DNA from: Candidatus Haliotispira prima
Lineage (GTDB): Bacteria; Spirochaetota; Spirochaetia; SP-2023
Length of the DNA stretch: 64,000 nucleotides
Reading direction: 5' to 3'
Assembly (NCBI GenBank): GCA_029867005.1
Contig: CP123443.1
Span: forward strand, 2,108,001 to 2,172,000
This document shows positions 7,705-16,631 of this stretch, one piece after another. Within the stretch, counting starts at the first letter, position 1; each line of letters starts with the position of its first letter. The notes beneath the pieces are model-generated. The model searched no databases and was not told the DNA's origin. It worked only from the letters and a program-made list of their open reading frames with translations. A program made the position numbers and the translations under genes.

Positions 7705-8709
7705 ATGGCAAGAGCTGATTTACTAACGAGTTTGGTTAAGTTCGGTGTGAATGGTGATAAGCCTCGCTTCCGAAAAGTGGCCGATACAATTATCGCCGAA
7801 GAACGTGCCAAGCGGCATACTGTTCTGGCCGATAAGCTTGAAAAACTACTTCAGCATGTAGAGTCCGAATCGAAACCAGTGGCAAATGGCACCGTCTCGA
7901 CACTCTCGACGCAGCGAATTGATAATCTTCTGCACGAGGTCTCGCCACAAAAACAGCTAAAGGACATCATCCTTCCCGAAGAAATTAAGCAAATCTGCCG
8001 TGAAGTAGTGCAGGAACACCACCGAATAGACTTATTGCGTTCATACAGCCTTGAACCCCGCAACCGGATTCTCTTGATTGGCCCTCCGGGGAACGGAAAA
8101 ACATCACTGGCGGAAGCCATTGCCGAGTCCTTGATGGTACCGCTTTATGTGGTACGCTATGAAGGAGTTGTAGGCACCTATCTCGGAGAAACAGCGGTCA
8201 GGCTTCGCCGGCTAATTGATTATGCCTGCACCCGGAAATGTGTCCTGTTCTTTGATGAATTTGAAACGTTGGGCAAAGAGCGTGGTGACAACCATGAAAC
8301 AGGTGAAATTAAACGGGTCGTGAGCTCTTTACTGATGCAAATTGATTCGTTGCCCAGCCATGTTGTGGTGATTGGAGCCACAAACCATCCCGAGCTGTTG
8401 GACAGGGCTGTCTGGCGCCGCTTTCAGGTTCGAATGGATTTGCCGGAACCCACCCGTGCCCGACTTGAAGAATGGTTTGCACGCTTCCGGCAAAGGCTTG
8501 ATATTGACCTTGGATATACATCGGAAACGTTAGCGAGAAGGTTGTATGGAATGAACTTTGCCGAGATTGAAGAGTTTGGCACAACAATATTCCGCCAATA
8601 CGTTTTAGAACAGCCGAATGCAAACATGAAAAATATTATCAGCCGCACGCTAAAACATTGGGCGGCCCGCTCCGCAAAGGCCACGCAGAATACCGGAGAG
8701 GCTGATTAA
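7705..8709 (+). CDS. AAA ATPase, IetA-like partner of subtilisin
   Basis: 334 residues. Walker A GPPGNGKT (126-133), Walker B LFFDEFE (181-187), sensor-1-like ATN (225-227) and paired arginines (238-239) mark a classic AAA ATPase; the first 100 residues are a separate helical region. The start follows GGAGGCCGCA. Stop and next start overlap (TAATG), so it is coupled to the subtilisin gene. AAA plus S8 pairs of this layout include IetAS, first studied on an Agrobacterium Ti plasmid and later listed among anti-phage systems. Assignment to IetAS itself is by architecture. The ATPase probably controls or feeds the protease. Confidence 0.85.
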   Translation: MARADLLTSLVKFGVNGDKPRFRKVADTIIAEERAKRHTVLADKLEKLLQHVESESKPVANGTVSTLSTQRIDNLLHEVSPQKQLKDIILPEEIKQICREVVQEHHRIDLLRSYSLEPRNRILLIGPPGNGKTSLAEAIAESLMVPLYVVRYEGVVGTYLGETAVRLRRLIDYACTRKCVLFFDEFETLGKERGDNHETGEIKRVVSSLLMQIDSLPSHVVVIGATNHPELLDRAVWRRFQVRMDLPEPTRARLEEWFARFRQRLDIDLGYTSETLARRLYGMNFAEIEEFGTTIFRQYVLEQPNANMKNIISRTLKHWAARSAKATQNTGEAD

Positions 8710-11306
8710 TGGCAAAGTTACCACTGTTACTTTTCCCGACACCGGTATCGGCATCAAAAACGCCCGGTCATGGTTTCGGCGACAAACTTGAATACCCTAC
8801 AGCTGCTCGGCAAGCGGAACGTTTATCTCCAGCCTTTCAAAAACTCCAAGACTCGTTTAACGCTCGTAGTGCCGAAATCCAAGGAACTCCCACCGGTATT
8901 GTTCCGGAGATGACTCTCGTTATTGAGACGATTGGTAATATAGAAGATTTTGCCAAGGCTGTTAAAAAGATTCCCGAGCTGGAATGGATGGGTGAAGTTG
9001 CCCTTGACAACATTTCTCCCGATGAAAATTTTCAAGACAAAAAGAATCCGGAGAAAAAACTAAGTGGTCGTCTCTATTTGCTTATGAGCAACCAGGCCGC
9101 CTTTAAGCAAATGCTGTCGTTGTGGGCTCAATACCAGGCAGACAAGTCTATGACCTTTCAACGTGGTTTGACGAAATTTCGTGATGTTTTTCTGCACCTG
9201 AAAGATATCCGCAGATGGGGCGTTGAAGACCGGCTGGTCGAACGGGAAGTTTTTGAAAGATGGAAAGAGGATCTTGAGTCTGAGCCTCAGCGCAATGTCC
9301 GATTTGAAGCAGAACTCTGGTATCGTGGAGACATTGGCAAACGCAAAGAAAGCGAGAACACAGTTACCAAGTTAATTCAGAGTCTCGGCGGCAGTGTAAT
9401 TTCGCAGTGCGTGATTCCCTCGATTGCGTACCATTCAGTTCTGGGAGAAATTCCGGCTCAGGCAGCCCGGGAAATACTTAAGCAGCCGGAAGTGGATCTA
9501 ATCACATGTGACAACATCATGTTCCTCAGACCTACCGGTCAGATGGCCACGGGCAAGGAACCGGTTGAAGGTGAAACGACTGATTGCACGGTTTCAGCAG
9601 ATAATTTCCCGGCAGGTGACCCGGTTGTGGCGGTGCTTGACGGTCTTCCACTTGAAAACCATAAGTTTCTTGCCGGAAGACTGATTGTCGATGATCCCGA
9701 TGGTTGGGCTTCGAAATATCATGCCATCGACCGCCAACATGGCACGGCCATGACCTCGCTTATTGTTCACGGTGATCTTAACGATGGTTCTGAACCTCTA
9801 AGCAGACCGGTATACGTCAGGCCGATAATGAAACCAAACCCTACCGACTTTAATTCTCCAAAAGAAGAGTGCATTCCCGGAGATGTTCTTTTTGTCGATT
9901 ATATCCACAGAGCCGTGAAACGGATTATAGAAGGCGAAGGAGATAATGAGGCTGCGGCACTCACGGTAAAAGTTATCAATCTGTCCATTGGCGATCACGC
10001 ACGGCATTTTTCTCAGGGAATGAGCCCGCTTGCAAGGCTGTTGGATTGGCTCAGTGCAAAATATAAGGTGCTGTTTATTATCAGCTCAGGAAATCATTCC
10101 GAACCAATCAAAACGGGTATGTCCGACGGTGACTTTAAAGCCTTAGACAGTAGTCAACGTGAAGCTCTGATTGTACGGAAAATTTACGAAGATGCCCGAC
10201 ATCGGCGGTTGTTATCTCCGGCAGAAAGTATCAATGGACTGACCGTTGGAGCCATTCACGACGATAATTCGCAACCCGACTCGAATGGATATTTGGTGGA
10301 TGTCTTTGAATCAACTCTTCCAAGCCCTGTTTCAGCATTTGGTCCCGGCTATAAAAGAGCCATAAAACCAGATTTCTTATTCTCCGGCGGGCGGGCACTT
10401 TATAGTCAATCCCCGATACCCGGAAATATCTCTCTCAAGCTCAGCGATAGAAGAGCCGCACCCGGGAATCAAGTGGCAGTTCCGAGTGACCAAGCCGGGG
10501 AACTGAATAAAAGCCGGTTCTCTTGCGGAACCAGTAATGCAACTGCTTTGACAACAAGGGCTGCAAGCATTTGCTATGACCATTTGGTATCTGTCTTTTC
10601 CGAGCCGGCCCCGGATGTTGATTTTGAGGCTTTCGGAGTTCCACTTCTTAAAGCCATGTTGGTGCATGGTTGCAGTTGGAATGAATTGGGAAGCAAGCTG
10701 GACGAACTCCTAAGAACCGATGATAACGGCAGACAAATAAAAAATTGGATATCTCAATGGATCGGATATGGCGTTGCAGATTTTGAAAAAGCATTGGGAT
10801 GCAATGATCAACGAGCAACCTTGCTTGGTTTTGGACAATTAAATGATGGAGAAGCTCATGTCTATAAGCTGCCGTTGCCGCCTTCATTAGATGCCCGGCA
10901 TGAATGGCGTAAATTCACGGTCACTCTTGCCTGGCTCTCTCCTGTGGTCTCGACCACACAACGTTACCGGGAGGCCCAACTTTGGTTTGACTTTGAGGAT
11001 GGCAAGGAAGCACGCAAGAAACTAGAGGATAAACTCAGTGTGACCGGCATTGACAGTGACTACCATGCGACAAAAAGAGGAACTGTCCAGCATGAAGTCT
11101 TTGAAGGTAAAAGAGCCGTTCCTATTTCTGGTGGGGATACCCTTCAAATAAAAATCAACTGTCGTAAGGATGCCCAAAAAATTGATGCTCCGATAGCGTA
11201 TGGGCTCGTTGTTTCCCTTGAGGTAGCCGAAGGTGTCGATTTACCAATCTATAATGATATTCGCGCTCGGATTGCTACGGAAGTCAAAATCCCTGCCGGA
11301 AAGTAA
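8709..11306 (+). CDS. S8 subtilisin-like serine protease, IetS-like
   Basis: 865 residues. The catalytic triad of the subtilase fold is visible: Asp311 in VVAVLDGLP, His344 in RQHGTAM, Ser609 in CGTSNATAL, with oxyanion Asn462 in SSGNH. About 300 residues precede the protease domain and about 250 follow it, much longer than secreted subtilisins, and there is no signal peptide, so it should act in the cytoplasm. This matches the protease of AAA/S8 defence pairs. It overlaps the ATPase gene by one base. The substrate is unknown; infection-triggered proteolysis is the usual hypothesis for such pairs. Confidence 0.85.
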   Translation: MAKLPLLLFPTPVSASKTPGHGFGDKLEYPTAARQAERLSPAFQKLQDSFNARSAEIQGTPTGIVPEMTLVIETIGNIEDFAKAVKKIPELEWMGEVALDNISPDENFQDKKNPEKKLSGRLYLLMSNQAAFKQMLSLWAQYQADKSMTFQRGLTKFRDVFLHLKDIRRWGVEDRLVEREVFERWKEDLESEPQRNVRFEAELWYRGDIGKRKESENTVTKLIQSLGGSVISQCVIPSIAYHSVLGEIPAQAAREILKQPEVDLITCDNIMFLRPTGQMATGKEPVEGETTDCTVSADNFPAGDPVVAVLDGLPLENHKFLAGRLIVDDPDGWASKYHAIDRQHGTAMTSLIVHGDLNDGSEPLSRPVYVRPIMKPNPTDFNSPKEECIPGDVLFVDYIHRAVKRIIEGEGDNEAAALTVKVINLSIGDHARHFSQGMSPLARLLDWLSAKYKVLFIISSGNHSEPIKTGMSDGDFKALDSSQREALIVRKIYEDARHRRLLSPAESINGLTVGAIHDDNSQPDSNGYLVDVFESTLPSPVSAFGPGYKRAIKPDFLFSGGRALYSQSPIPGNISLKLSDRRAAPGNQVAVPSDQAGELNKSRFSCGTSNATALTTRAASICYDHLVSVFSEPAPDVDFEAFGVPLLKAMLVHGCSWNELGSKLDELLRTDDNGRQIKNWISQWIGYGVADFEKALGCNDQRATLLGFGQLNDGEAHVYKLPLPPSLDARHEWRKFTVTLAWLSPVVSTTQRYREAQLWFDFEDGKEARKKLEDKLSVTGIDSDYHATKRGTVQHEVFEGKRAVPISGGDTLQIKINCRKDAQKIDAPIAYGLVVSLEVAEGVDLPIYNDIRARIATEVKIPAGK

Positions 11307-11310
11307 ATCC

Positions 11311-11467
11311 GGCCAACCTCCGCGACACTCTTCTGCCAAAACTCCTCTCCGGTGAGTTGCGTGTGGGGGATGTGGAAAGAATGGTGGTGGTAGGGTGACA
11401 GGGTAGGCCGATGATGGTGGGGTCTTCCCGACCACCCCCTGCCCCCTCCGAAGGAGGGGAATTACTA
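11311..11467 (+). pseudogene. Duplicated 3' end of hsdS plus flanking repeat
   Basis: About 145 bp nearly identical to 6699-6846, covering the last 25 or so codons of hsdS (LRDTLLPKLLSGELRVGD region), its stop and the start of the first repeat unit. It lies 5 bp after the protease stop and has no upstream hsdS body. It is either the scar of the insertion of the AAA/protease cassette or the remnant of a second hsdS. Confidence 0.85.
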
Positions 11468-11513
11468 CCGTGTGGATTCCGTTGGAGCGATTAGACCGAG
11501 GGGACTGTCGGTG

Positions 11514-14195
11514 TCAGGGGACTGTATTACGTTGGAGCAGGCTGACAAAGTTCTTGGTATCGGCAAAATAGTTGGGATAGAGTTCTTTGAGTTGGTTTAA
11601 GGACTGGCCGGAGGTCAGAAAGACCGAGTAAGACTCTTTTTTCCCTTGTTGGGCCTCATGCTCCAATTTTTCGTAGTGTTTGTACGCTTTTTCTTTCTCT
11701 TTATCGGGATAGGTTTGGACATCAACTTGACTTCCCTTCACTTCGATGAGGTAGTAGCGTTGGGATTGGATTTTACTCCCCGTGATTTTGGCCTTGTCCT
11801 GTATGTTACGAAGCTTTGCAAGCCGGTCTTCGTACCCGGCAGGGAAGGAGCTTGTTTCCGCCCGCTCCAGGGCGGCAATGTGCTCGCCGGCCTCCTGAAA
11901 AAATTTTGACCACTCGTCTTGCTCTTCTCCCTGCTTTAGCCTGCTGCCGTGAAAGGTATCGATGACCTCTACCGCCGTTGCCCAATAGTGCTGGTACTTG
12001 GTGCGAAGCTGAAGCTCCACCCTAAAAGGAGCAAAGATGCAATCAGTGGCCACAGCGTCTAAGTTAAAGCGAAAGATTAGGTGAAGGCTGCGGTAGCCAT
12101 CATCTTTAGGCTCCTTAATATAATTCTTGCTGTGCTTATCGTCAGACTCAAAATAAGCCAGTTTATTATCCCTGAGTTCTGCGGCGAACCGGTCCAGTTC
12201 TTCCTGCGTCTCCAAGATGACACGGTTCCCCGCTATGTCCTGTATACTGTTGACCTGCATAGTGGGGAAGCGTTCCAGTTTGTCCACGATAGACTCCAGC
12301 CTTTTTAGACGCATAGAATGTAAGGCTTGGCCTTGTTCTAAACGTTGGCCTAAGAGAAAAGAGAAAATTTCATTCACTAAGAAGTAGTGAGCACGTAAAT
12401 ATTGAATAGCATCACTTCCTGCTTTTGCTTTTGTTTTAAGATGCTCCCGTAATTCCTTGTTAAAGCCCTGTTTTTTGTTATTTTTAAGGCCTTTTTGACT
12501 GGTATTTAATAGCGTAAGCCACCGCCGGAAACAGTTCGTTAGCTGTTCCTCCGCCTCTCCTTGCCGATCTAAGCGAAAGAGACACCGAAATAGATGCAGC
12601 TCCAGCAACGCTCGCTGATCTTCCGATAACTCCAACGATCTGGCCTTATTGAAATCCTCAAGGGCCTGCTCAGAATTGCCCTGATCTTTGTACCAGTTCC
12701 CTCGGTTGAGATGGGCTATCGCATTATTAGGGTCTAGTTCTATGGCTTTATCGTAGTCGGCAAGGGCTTGTTCCGGCTTGCCCTGTCCGTCGTACAAGCT
12801 CCCTCGGTTACTGTAGATCCTTGCACTTTTCGGGCTGAGTTTTATGGCTTTATTGTAGTCCGTAAGGGCCTGCTCAGGTTTGCCCTGATCTTTGTACCAG
12901 TTCCCTCGGTTGTTGTAGGTACCTGCATCTTTCGGGTTTAGTTCTATGGCTTTATTGTAGTTCGTAAGGGCCTGCTCAGGTTTGCCCTGATCTTTGTACC
13001 AGTTCCCTCGGTTGTAATAGGCCTTTGCATTATTCGGGTCTAGTTCTATGGCTTTATCGTAGTCGGCAAGGGCCTGCTCCAGATTCCCCTGATCATTGTA
13101 TAAGAACCCTCGATTGTAATAGGCCTCTACATTATTCGGGTCCAGTTCTATGGCCTTATTGTAGTCGGTCAAGGCCTGCTCAGAATTGCCTTGATCAAGA
13201 TACAGGGTCCCTCGGCCGTTGTAGGCATTTGTATCTTTGGGGTCTAGTTCTATGACTTTATTGTAGTCAGCAAGGGCCTCCGCCAGATTCCCCTGATCAT
13301 AGTATAATAGCCCTCGGCTGTTGTAGCCAGCCAGACCTTCCGGGTCCAGTTCTATTACTTTATTGTAGTCAGCAAGGGCCTGCTCCAGGTTACCCTCATC
13401 ATAGTATAATAGCCCTCGGTTGTAATAGGCAGCCGGACCTTTCGGGTCCAGTTCTATCGCTTTATTGTAGTCGGCAAGGGCCTGCTCAGAATTGCCCTGA
13501 TCGCCGTACAAGCACCCTCGGTTGTAGTGGAAACCTGCACATTTCGGGTCCAGTTCTATGGCTTTATTGTAGTCGGCAAGGGCCTCCTCCGAATTGCCCT
13601 GATCATAGTACACGTTCCCCCGGTTGTTGTAGGCCTTTGTATCATTCGGGTCCAGTTCTATGGCTTTATTATAGTCAGCAAGGGCTTCCTTATATTGACC
13701 TTGTTCCTGGTACCATTTCCCTCGGTTGTTGTAGGCATATCTATGTTTGGGGTCCAGTTCTATGGCTTTATTGTAGTCGGCAAGAGTCTCCTCAGGATTG
13801 CTTTGATCTTTGTACGAGTTCCCTCGGCCGTTGTAGGCATTTGCATATTTCGGGTCCAGTTCTATGGCTTTATTGTAGTCGACAAGAGCATGCTCCAGAT
13901 TACCCTGATCATAGTACAAGTTCCCTCGGTTGTTGTAGATAGTTGCAGTACATTGGGGGTCTAATTCTATGGCTTTATTTATATCGTCAAAGGCCTGCTT
14001 TAGTTTACCTTGCCTGTAGTATAAGGCCCCTCGATAGTTGTAGAGCACCGGGAGCAACTTTTTAATACTGTTCCCCTGAATATAATTCTGTTCTATATCT
14101 TCTATAAGCCCGCTGTGGTCCTCTATCGTCTTGCATTGACCGGCCCGAACATTCAGTTTGCTAAGTTGTTTCTCAGTCACTTTCTTCTTACGCAT
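11514..14195 (-). CDS. TPR array fused to RelA/SpoT nucleotide-synthetase domain
   Basis: 893 residues. Residues about 45-520 form 14 consecutive 34-residue TPRs of almost identical consensus (YNNRG..Y.DQGN.EQAL.DYNKAIELDP). A helical linker follows, then at about 610-755 a RelA/SpoT synthetase domain: DIAGNRVIL, KEPKDDGYRSLH, and VELQLRTKYQHYWA. The HD hydrolase, TGS and ACT domains of long RelA/Spo proteins are absent. In the family this domain moves pyrophosphate from ATP to GTP, ATP or, in toxic versions, tRNA. The TPRs suggest a sensor arm and resemble the design of toxSAS or CapRel-type defence proteins; that role is inference. No clear ribosome binding site. Confidence 0.85.
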   Translation of the reverse strand: MRKKKVTEKQLSKLNVRAGQCKTIEDHSGLIEDIEQNYIQGNSIKKLLPVLYNYRGALYYRQGKLKQAFDDINKAIELDPQCTATIYNNRGNLYYDQGNLEHALVDYNKAIELDPKYANAYNGRGNSYKDQSNPEETLADYNKAIELDPKHRYAYNNRGKWYQEQGQYKEALADYNKAIELDPNDTKAYNNRGNVYYDQGNSEEALADYNKAIELDPKCAGFHYNRGCLYGDQGNSEQALADYNKAIELDPKGPAAYYNRGLLYYDEGNLEQALADYNKVIELDPEGLAGYNSRGLLYYDQGNLAEALADYNKVIELDPKDTNAYNGRGTLYLDQGNSEQALTDYNKAIELDPNNVEAYYNRGFLYNDQGNLEQALADYDKAIELDPNNAKAYYNRGNWYKDQGKPEQALTNYNKAIELNPKDAGTYNNRGNWYKDQGKPEQALTDYNKAIKLSPKSARIYSNRGSLYDGQGKPEQALADYDKAIELDPNNAIAHLNRGNWYKDQGNSEQALEDFNKARSLELSEDQRALLELHLFRCLFRLDRQGEAEEQLTNCFRRWLTLLNTSQKGLKNNKKQGFNKELREHLKTKAKAGSDAIQYLRAHYFLVNEIFSFLLGQRLEQGQALHSMRLKRLESIVDKLERFPTMQVNSIQDIAGNRVILETQEELDRFAAELRDNKLAYFESDDKHSKNYIKEPKDDGYRSLHLIFRFNLDAVATDCIFAPFRVELQLRTKYQHYWATAVEVIDTFHGSRLKQGEEQDEWSKFFQEAGEHIAALERAETSSFPAGYEDRLAKLRNIQDKAKITGSKIQSQRYYLIEVKGSQVDVQTYPDKEKEKAYKHYEKLEHEAQQGKKESYSVFLTSGQSLNQLKELYPNYFADTKNFVSLLQRNTVP
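12640..14080 (-). repeat. 102-bp tandem coding repeats (TPR units)
   Basis: About 14 head-to-tail 102-bp units encode the TPRs; many adjacent units share long identical stretches at the DNA level, which points to recent expansion by unequal exchange. Copy number may vary between strains. Confidence 0.85.
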
Positions 14196-14238
14196 AAGGC
14201 CATATTATTGAGAAATGGTATGACAGGAAAGTTCCGGC

Positions 14239-14269
14239 AGAGGAAAGGGAGCCTGGCTCCCTTTCCTCT
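14239..14269. terminator. Hairpin after lipoprotein L1
   Basis: Perfect 15-bp inverted arms (AGAGGAAAGGGAGCC and complement) lie between the stop of L1 and the start of the TPR-RelA gene. It probably terminates L1 transcription; no long T run is present on the minus side. Confidence 0.65.
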
Positions 14270-14277
14270 TTGTCTGT

Positions 14278-15288
14278 TTAATACCGCGTGAGGGGTGTTC
14301 GGAGATTAACAGACCCGGCAAGATGTGTAACTGTAAGTTGCAAAGTCTCTCCGGATGCTTTGTCTGTATCATCGGCACTTATTAAATAGTAGTATTTATC
14401 AGCATCGGGATAGCCAGTATAGATGGGAGAGGAGCCGGTACCCAGTTTCTCGAGTCCAAAAAGAAATCCTGCGCCAGGTGTGGATAAGCCTATTCCAAAG
14501 CTCCCAATAGTTTGAGAACGTATATCATCTGCTTTTCGGGTCGTAAACGAAGTCGTAACAAAAACATTAAGTCCTATTTGTGTATAGACTATAAAAACGC
14601 CCTTTTGGTTTTCGCTATAGCCCCACTCCGGCAGGCTTCCGACAAACTGTTTTGCTGTCCATGCGCTATTCCATAAGGCATCCCCAGCCGCAGGGAGCGT
14701 AGCGGTGGTAAATGGCAGGGCTACTCTATCATTATTGAGGGTGGCCCCATCAACGGCGGTTTCGGACGGAATAGCGTTGGCTTCAAAAAACAAATATAGT
14801 TTGTATTGAGTGTTGGGGCCAAGGACATCCGCCAGAGTAAGCCCGTCCGTAAAGTCACTGCCATAGTGTTGGCTGATGCTGAATTTTCGCGGGCTGTTGG
14901 CCGTAATGGCAAGACTGACATAACCCGCACTGGCTTCGGCTTGGGCCTTGGTTGGGGCTGTTTCCGCAGCTAAACGAATAATGGCCCCTATCTTGGTGAT
15001 GGCAAAGCTACTGCTCATTTCCAATTGCACGGAAGATACTACAGCAGCAGTGGAAAGAGAAACGGTTGATTTTGCGGGCGGGTCGTTGCTGTCGTTAGAG
15101 ATTGGGGCGCAGGAAGACAGAACCAAATGAATGAGAAAAATAGAAAACAAGCAGAAAAATGAAAACGGTTTGGAAAGTTTTGATTTATTGGGCAGCAGAA
15201 AAAGGTAAATTGACTGTATATATGTTTTAAGCTTGGTATAGATATTGGATATTGGATATTGGATATTGGATATTGGATATTGTACCAT
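14278..15288 (-). CDS. Putative phase-variable lipoprotein L1, family A (OFF here)
   Basis: The lipoprotein frame is open from within the 7-bp repeats. It has a hydrophobic stretch ending SFFCLFSIFLIHLVLSSC (lipobox cysteine), then an ectodomain of about 270 residues with SISQHYGSDFTDGLTLADVL and a YKLYLFF strand, probably beta-sandwich. ATG 15288 lies in this frame but has no ribosome binding site. The well-placed ATG at 15328 (AGGAG) is in another frame and stops after 33 codons. With one repeat unit fewer the two would join. Function unknown; a surface lipoprotein is expected. Family A includes L2 and L3. Confidence 0.75.
   Translation of the reverse strand: MVQYPISNIQYPISNIYTKLKTYIQSIYLFLLPNKSKLSKPFSFFCLFSIFLIHLVLSSCAPISNDSNDPPAKSTVSLSTAAVVSSVQLEMSSSFAITKIGAIIRLAAETAPTKAQAEASAGYVSLAITANSPRKFSISQHYGSDFTDGLTLADVLGPNTQYKLYLFFEANAIPSETAVDGATLNNDRVALPFTTATLPAAGDALWNSAWTAKQFVGSLPEWGYSENQKGVFIVYTQIGLNVFVTTSFTTRKADDIRSQTIGSFGIGLSTPGAGFLFGLEKLGTGSSPIYTGYPDADKYYYLISADDTDKASGETLQLTVTHLAGSVNLRTPLTRY
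15241..15282 (-). repeat. Heptanucleotide tract of L1, 6 units
   Basis: Six perfect copies of GATATTG (plus-strand reading) lie between the leader ATG and the signal-peptide codons. The leader frame (15328) and body frame (15288) differ; loss of one unit or gain of two would fuse them. Confidence 0.95.
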
Positions 15289-15327
15289 CTATACCAATAT
15301 CTGTCAATATTTGGTCTCGTTTTTTCA

Positions 15328-15409
15328 TAAAAGTGCTCCTCTGTGCAGATAGAAAATAGGCAAAGTAGATTTGCGGGTTGATTGTATGTTCATTTAGGGA
15401 TTTTGGCAA
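15328..15409 (-). promoter_or_regulatory. Promoter and translation start of L1
   Basis: On the minus strand a -35 box TTGCCA (15404-15409) and a -10 box TACAAT (15381-15386) are separated by 17 bp. AGGAG at 15336-15340 precedes ATG 15328 (MKKRDQIL). Confidence 0.8.
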
Positions 15410-15436
15410 GGGGGCACCACGCCCGGACCACCCCTG

Positions 15437-15453
15437 CCCCTCCGAAGGAGGGG
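15437..15453. repeat. Dispersed CCCCTCC-gaa-GGAGGGG hairpin
   Basis: One copy of the REP-like hairpin that also occurs in the 6.8-7.6 kb array and in most gaps between accessory genes. It is flanked by ACCACCCCTG and GAATTACCACAGTG. Confidence 0.85.
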
Positions 15454-15471
15454 AATTACCACAGTGAGGGT

Positions 15472-15492
15472 TATGTAAAGGGCCTTTACATA
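15472..15492. terminator. Hairpin at end of L2
   Basis: Arms TATGTAAAGG and complement directly adjoin the stop codon of L2 on the minus strand. Confidence 0.55.
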
Positions 15493-15493
15493 C

Positions 15494-16237
15494 TTAATAA
15501 CGAGTTACAGGAACGGTGTGAGCGGTGTTTTTTCCACGATTATCCGTAATCGTGATTTGGATTTGGTTTGTCAGACTCTCCGTTTTATCTCCGCCTATCC
15601 AATAGACATAGTTATTGAGAGAGTCGGACGTATAGCCGGAAATTGACCCGTATGCAAAATTAAACTTGCCGCCAAGGCCCACGGCACCGGAAGTATAAGT
15701 AGCCAAGTTATGGATCAAGGGCAGATCATCGCTTGGTTTCACACTCCATTCAACGATGAAAGGGACAAAGTTTGTATAGAAGTAGCAAACTGCTATACCT
15801 GTTTGTTCCTCCATAAAGTAGAAGCTATCTAAGCTTGCCACAGATGCACTGCCATTACTGCTAAGCCATTTGGCATCACCCTCAGCGGGCAGTACAGCGG
15901 TAGAAAAAGGCACTACGGCCATATCATCGATGACGTTTAGCCCCGTAATCTCCGCCGTTGTGGTAATACGGCCTGCGGGGAAATAAAGATAGAGTTTGTA
16001 AGCCGTGTTGGGGGCCAATACATCGGCCAGAGTAAGCCCGTTGGTAAAGTCACTGCCGTAGTGTTGGCTGATACTGAACTTGCGGGGGCTGTTGGCCGGA
16101 ATGGCAAGACCGACATGCCCCGCACTGGCCTGCGCTTCCGCCTTGGTCGGGGCCGCCTCTGTAGCCAAGCGAATGACGGCCCCTATATTGACCAGTTCCA
16201 CATTGCTGCTTATTTCCAATTCCAGGGAAGAGGCCAC
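15494..16237 (-). CDS. Putative phase-variable lipoprotein L2, family A (OFF here)
   Basis: Coordinates run from the first formal initiator (GTG) to the stop, but the frame is open another 68 codons upstream to the 7-bp repeats and encodes LPILFLSVLGVSLLGC, a lipoprotein signal with its cysteine. The GTG lies after this lipobox, so it is not the real start. Leader ATG 16518 (GGAGGA before it; MKHQKRLLTG) is in a different frame and stops at TAG just past the repeats. In the body frame a TAA lies just before the repeats and no ATG follows. One added unit would fuse leader and body. The ectodomain is homologous to L1 and L3. Confidence 0.75.
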   Translation of the reverse strand: MASSLELEISSNVELVNIGAVIRLATEAAPTKAEAQASAGHVGLAIPANSPRKFSISQHYGSDFTNGLTLADVLAPNTAYKLYLYFPAGRITTTAEITGLNVIDDMAVVPFSTAVLPAEGDAKWLSSNGSASVASLDSFYFMEEQTGIAVCYFYTNFVPFIVEWSVKPSDDLPLIHNLATYTSGAVGLGGKFNFAYGSISGYTSDSLNNYVYWIGGDKTESLTNQIQITITDNRGKNTAHTVPVTRY

Positions 16238-16437
16238 AGCAGCGGAGGAAAAAGAAATGATTGGATTTACCGGAGGGGCCGGGTCTTTATCGGTGTCCGG
16301 GATCGGGGCACAACCAAGTAAGCTTACACCAAGAACGGACAGAAAAAGGATAGGTAAAAGACGAAATAGAAATGAATAAAGAGAATTAGAACTGTGTGAT
16401 AGAAAATGGAATAACTGCTTGTTTTCTAAAGTAGTGT

Positions 16438-16472
16438 GATATTGGATATTGGATATTGGATATTGGATATTC
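16438..16472 (-). repeat. Heptanucleotide tract of L2, 5 units
   Basis: Four perfect GATATTG units plus a fifth ending in C. Direct translation of a version with six units joins the leader to the lipoprotein frame. Confidence 0.95.
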
Positions 16473-16517
16473 TACTGGTTACCGGCATGCCGGTCAATAG
16501 TCTTTTTTGATGTTTCA

Positions 16518-16580
16518 TGGGGAAATCCTCCGAATAGTTTGACTTTGGCCTATTGTATATTCGTTCAGGATATTGGGCAA
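16518..16580 (-). promoter_or_regulatory. Promoter and translation start of L2
   Basis: -35 TTGCCC (16575-16580), 17-bp spacer, -10 TACAAT (16552-16557), then AGGCCAAA and GGAGGA (16526-16531) before ATG 16518. Confidence 0.85.
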
Positions 16581-16596
16581 GGGGTAAGTTCAAGGG

Positions 16597-16626
16597 TTGG
16601 GGCCGCCACCGAAGTGGTGGCCCCAA
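16597..16626. terminator. Hairpin after L3
   Basis: Inverted arms GGGGCCGCCAC and GTGGTGGCCCC (one G-T pair) with a short CGAA loop sit 6 bp after the stop of L3 on the minus strand. Confidence 0.65.
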
Positions 16627-16631
16627 AATAC

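Noticed and set aside
13527..13964. Plus-strand frame opposite the TPR array
   Set aside because: It mirrors the 102-bp TPR repeats on the opposite strand.
14278..15288. ATG 15288 as the true start of L1
   Set aside because: It has no ribosome binding site and lies within the leader. The AGGAG-ATG at 15328 matches the other seven leaders, so the in-frame ATG is likely fortuitous, though weak use cannot be excluded.
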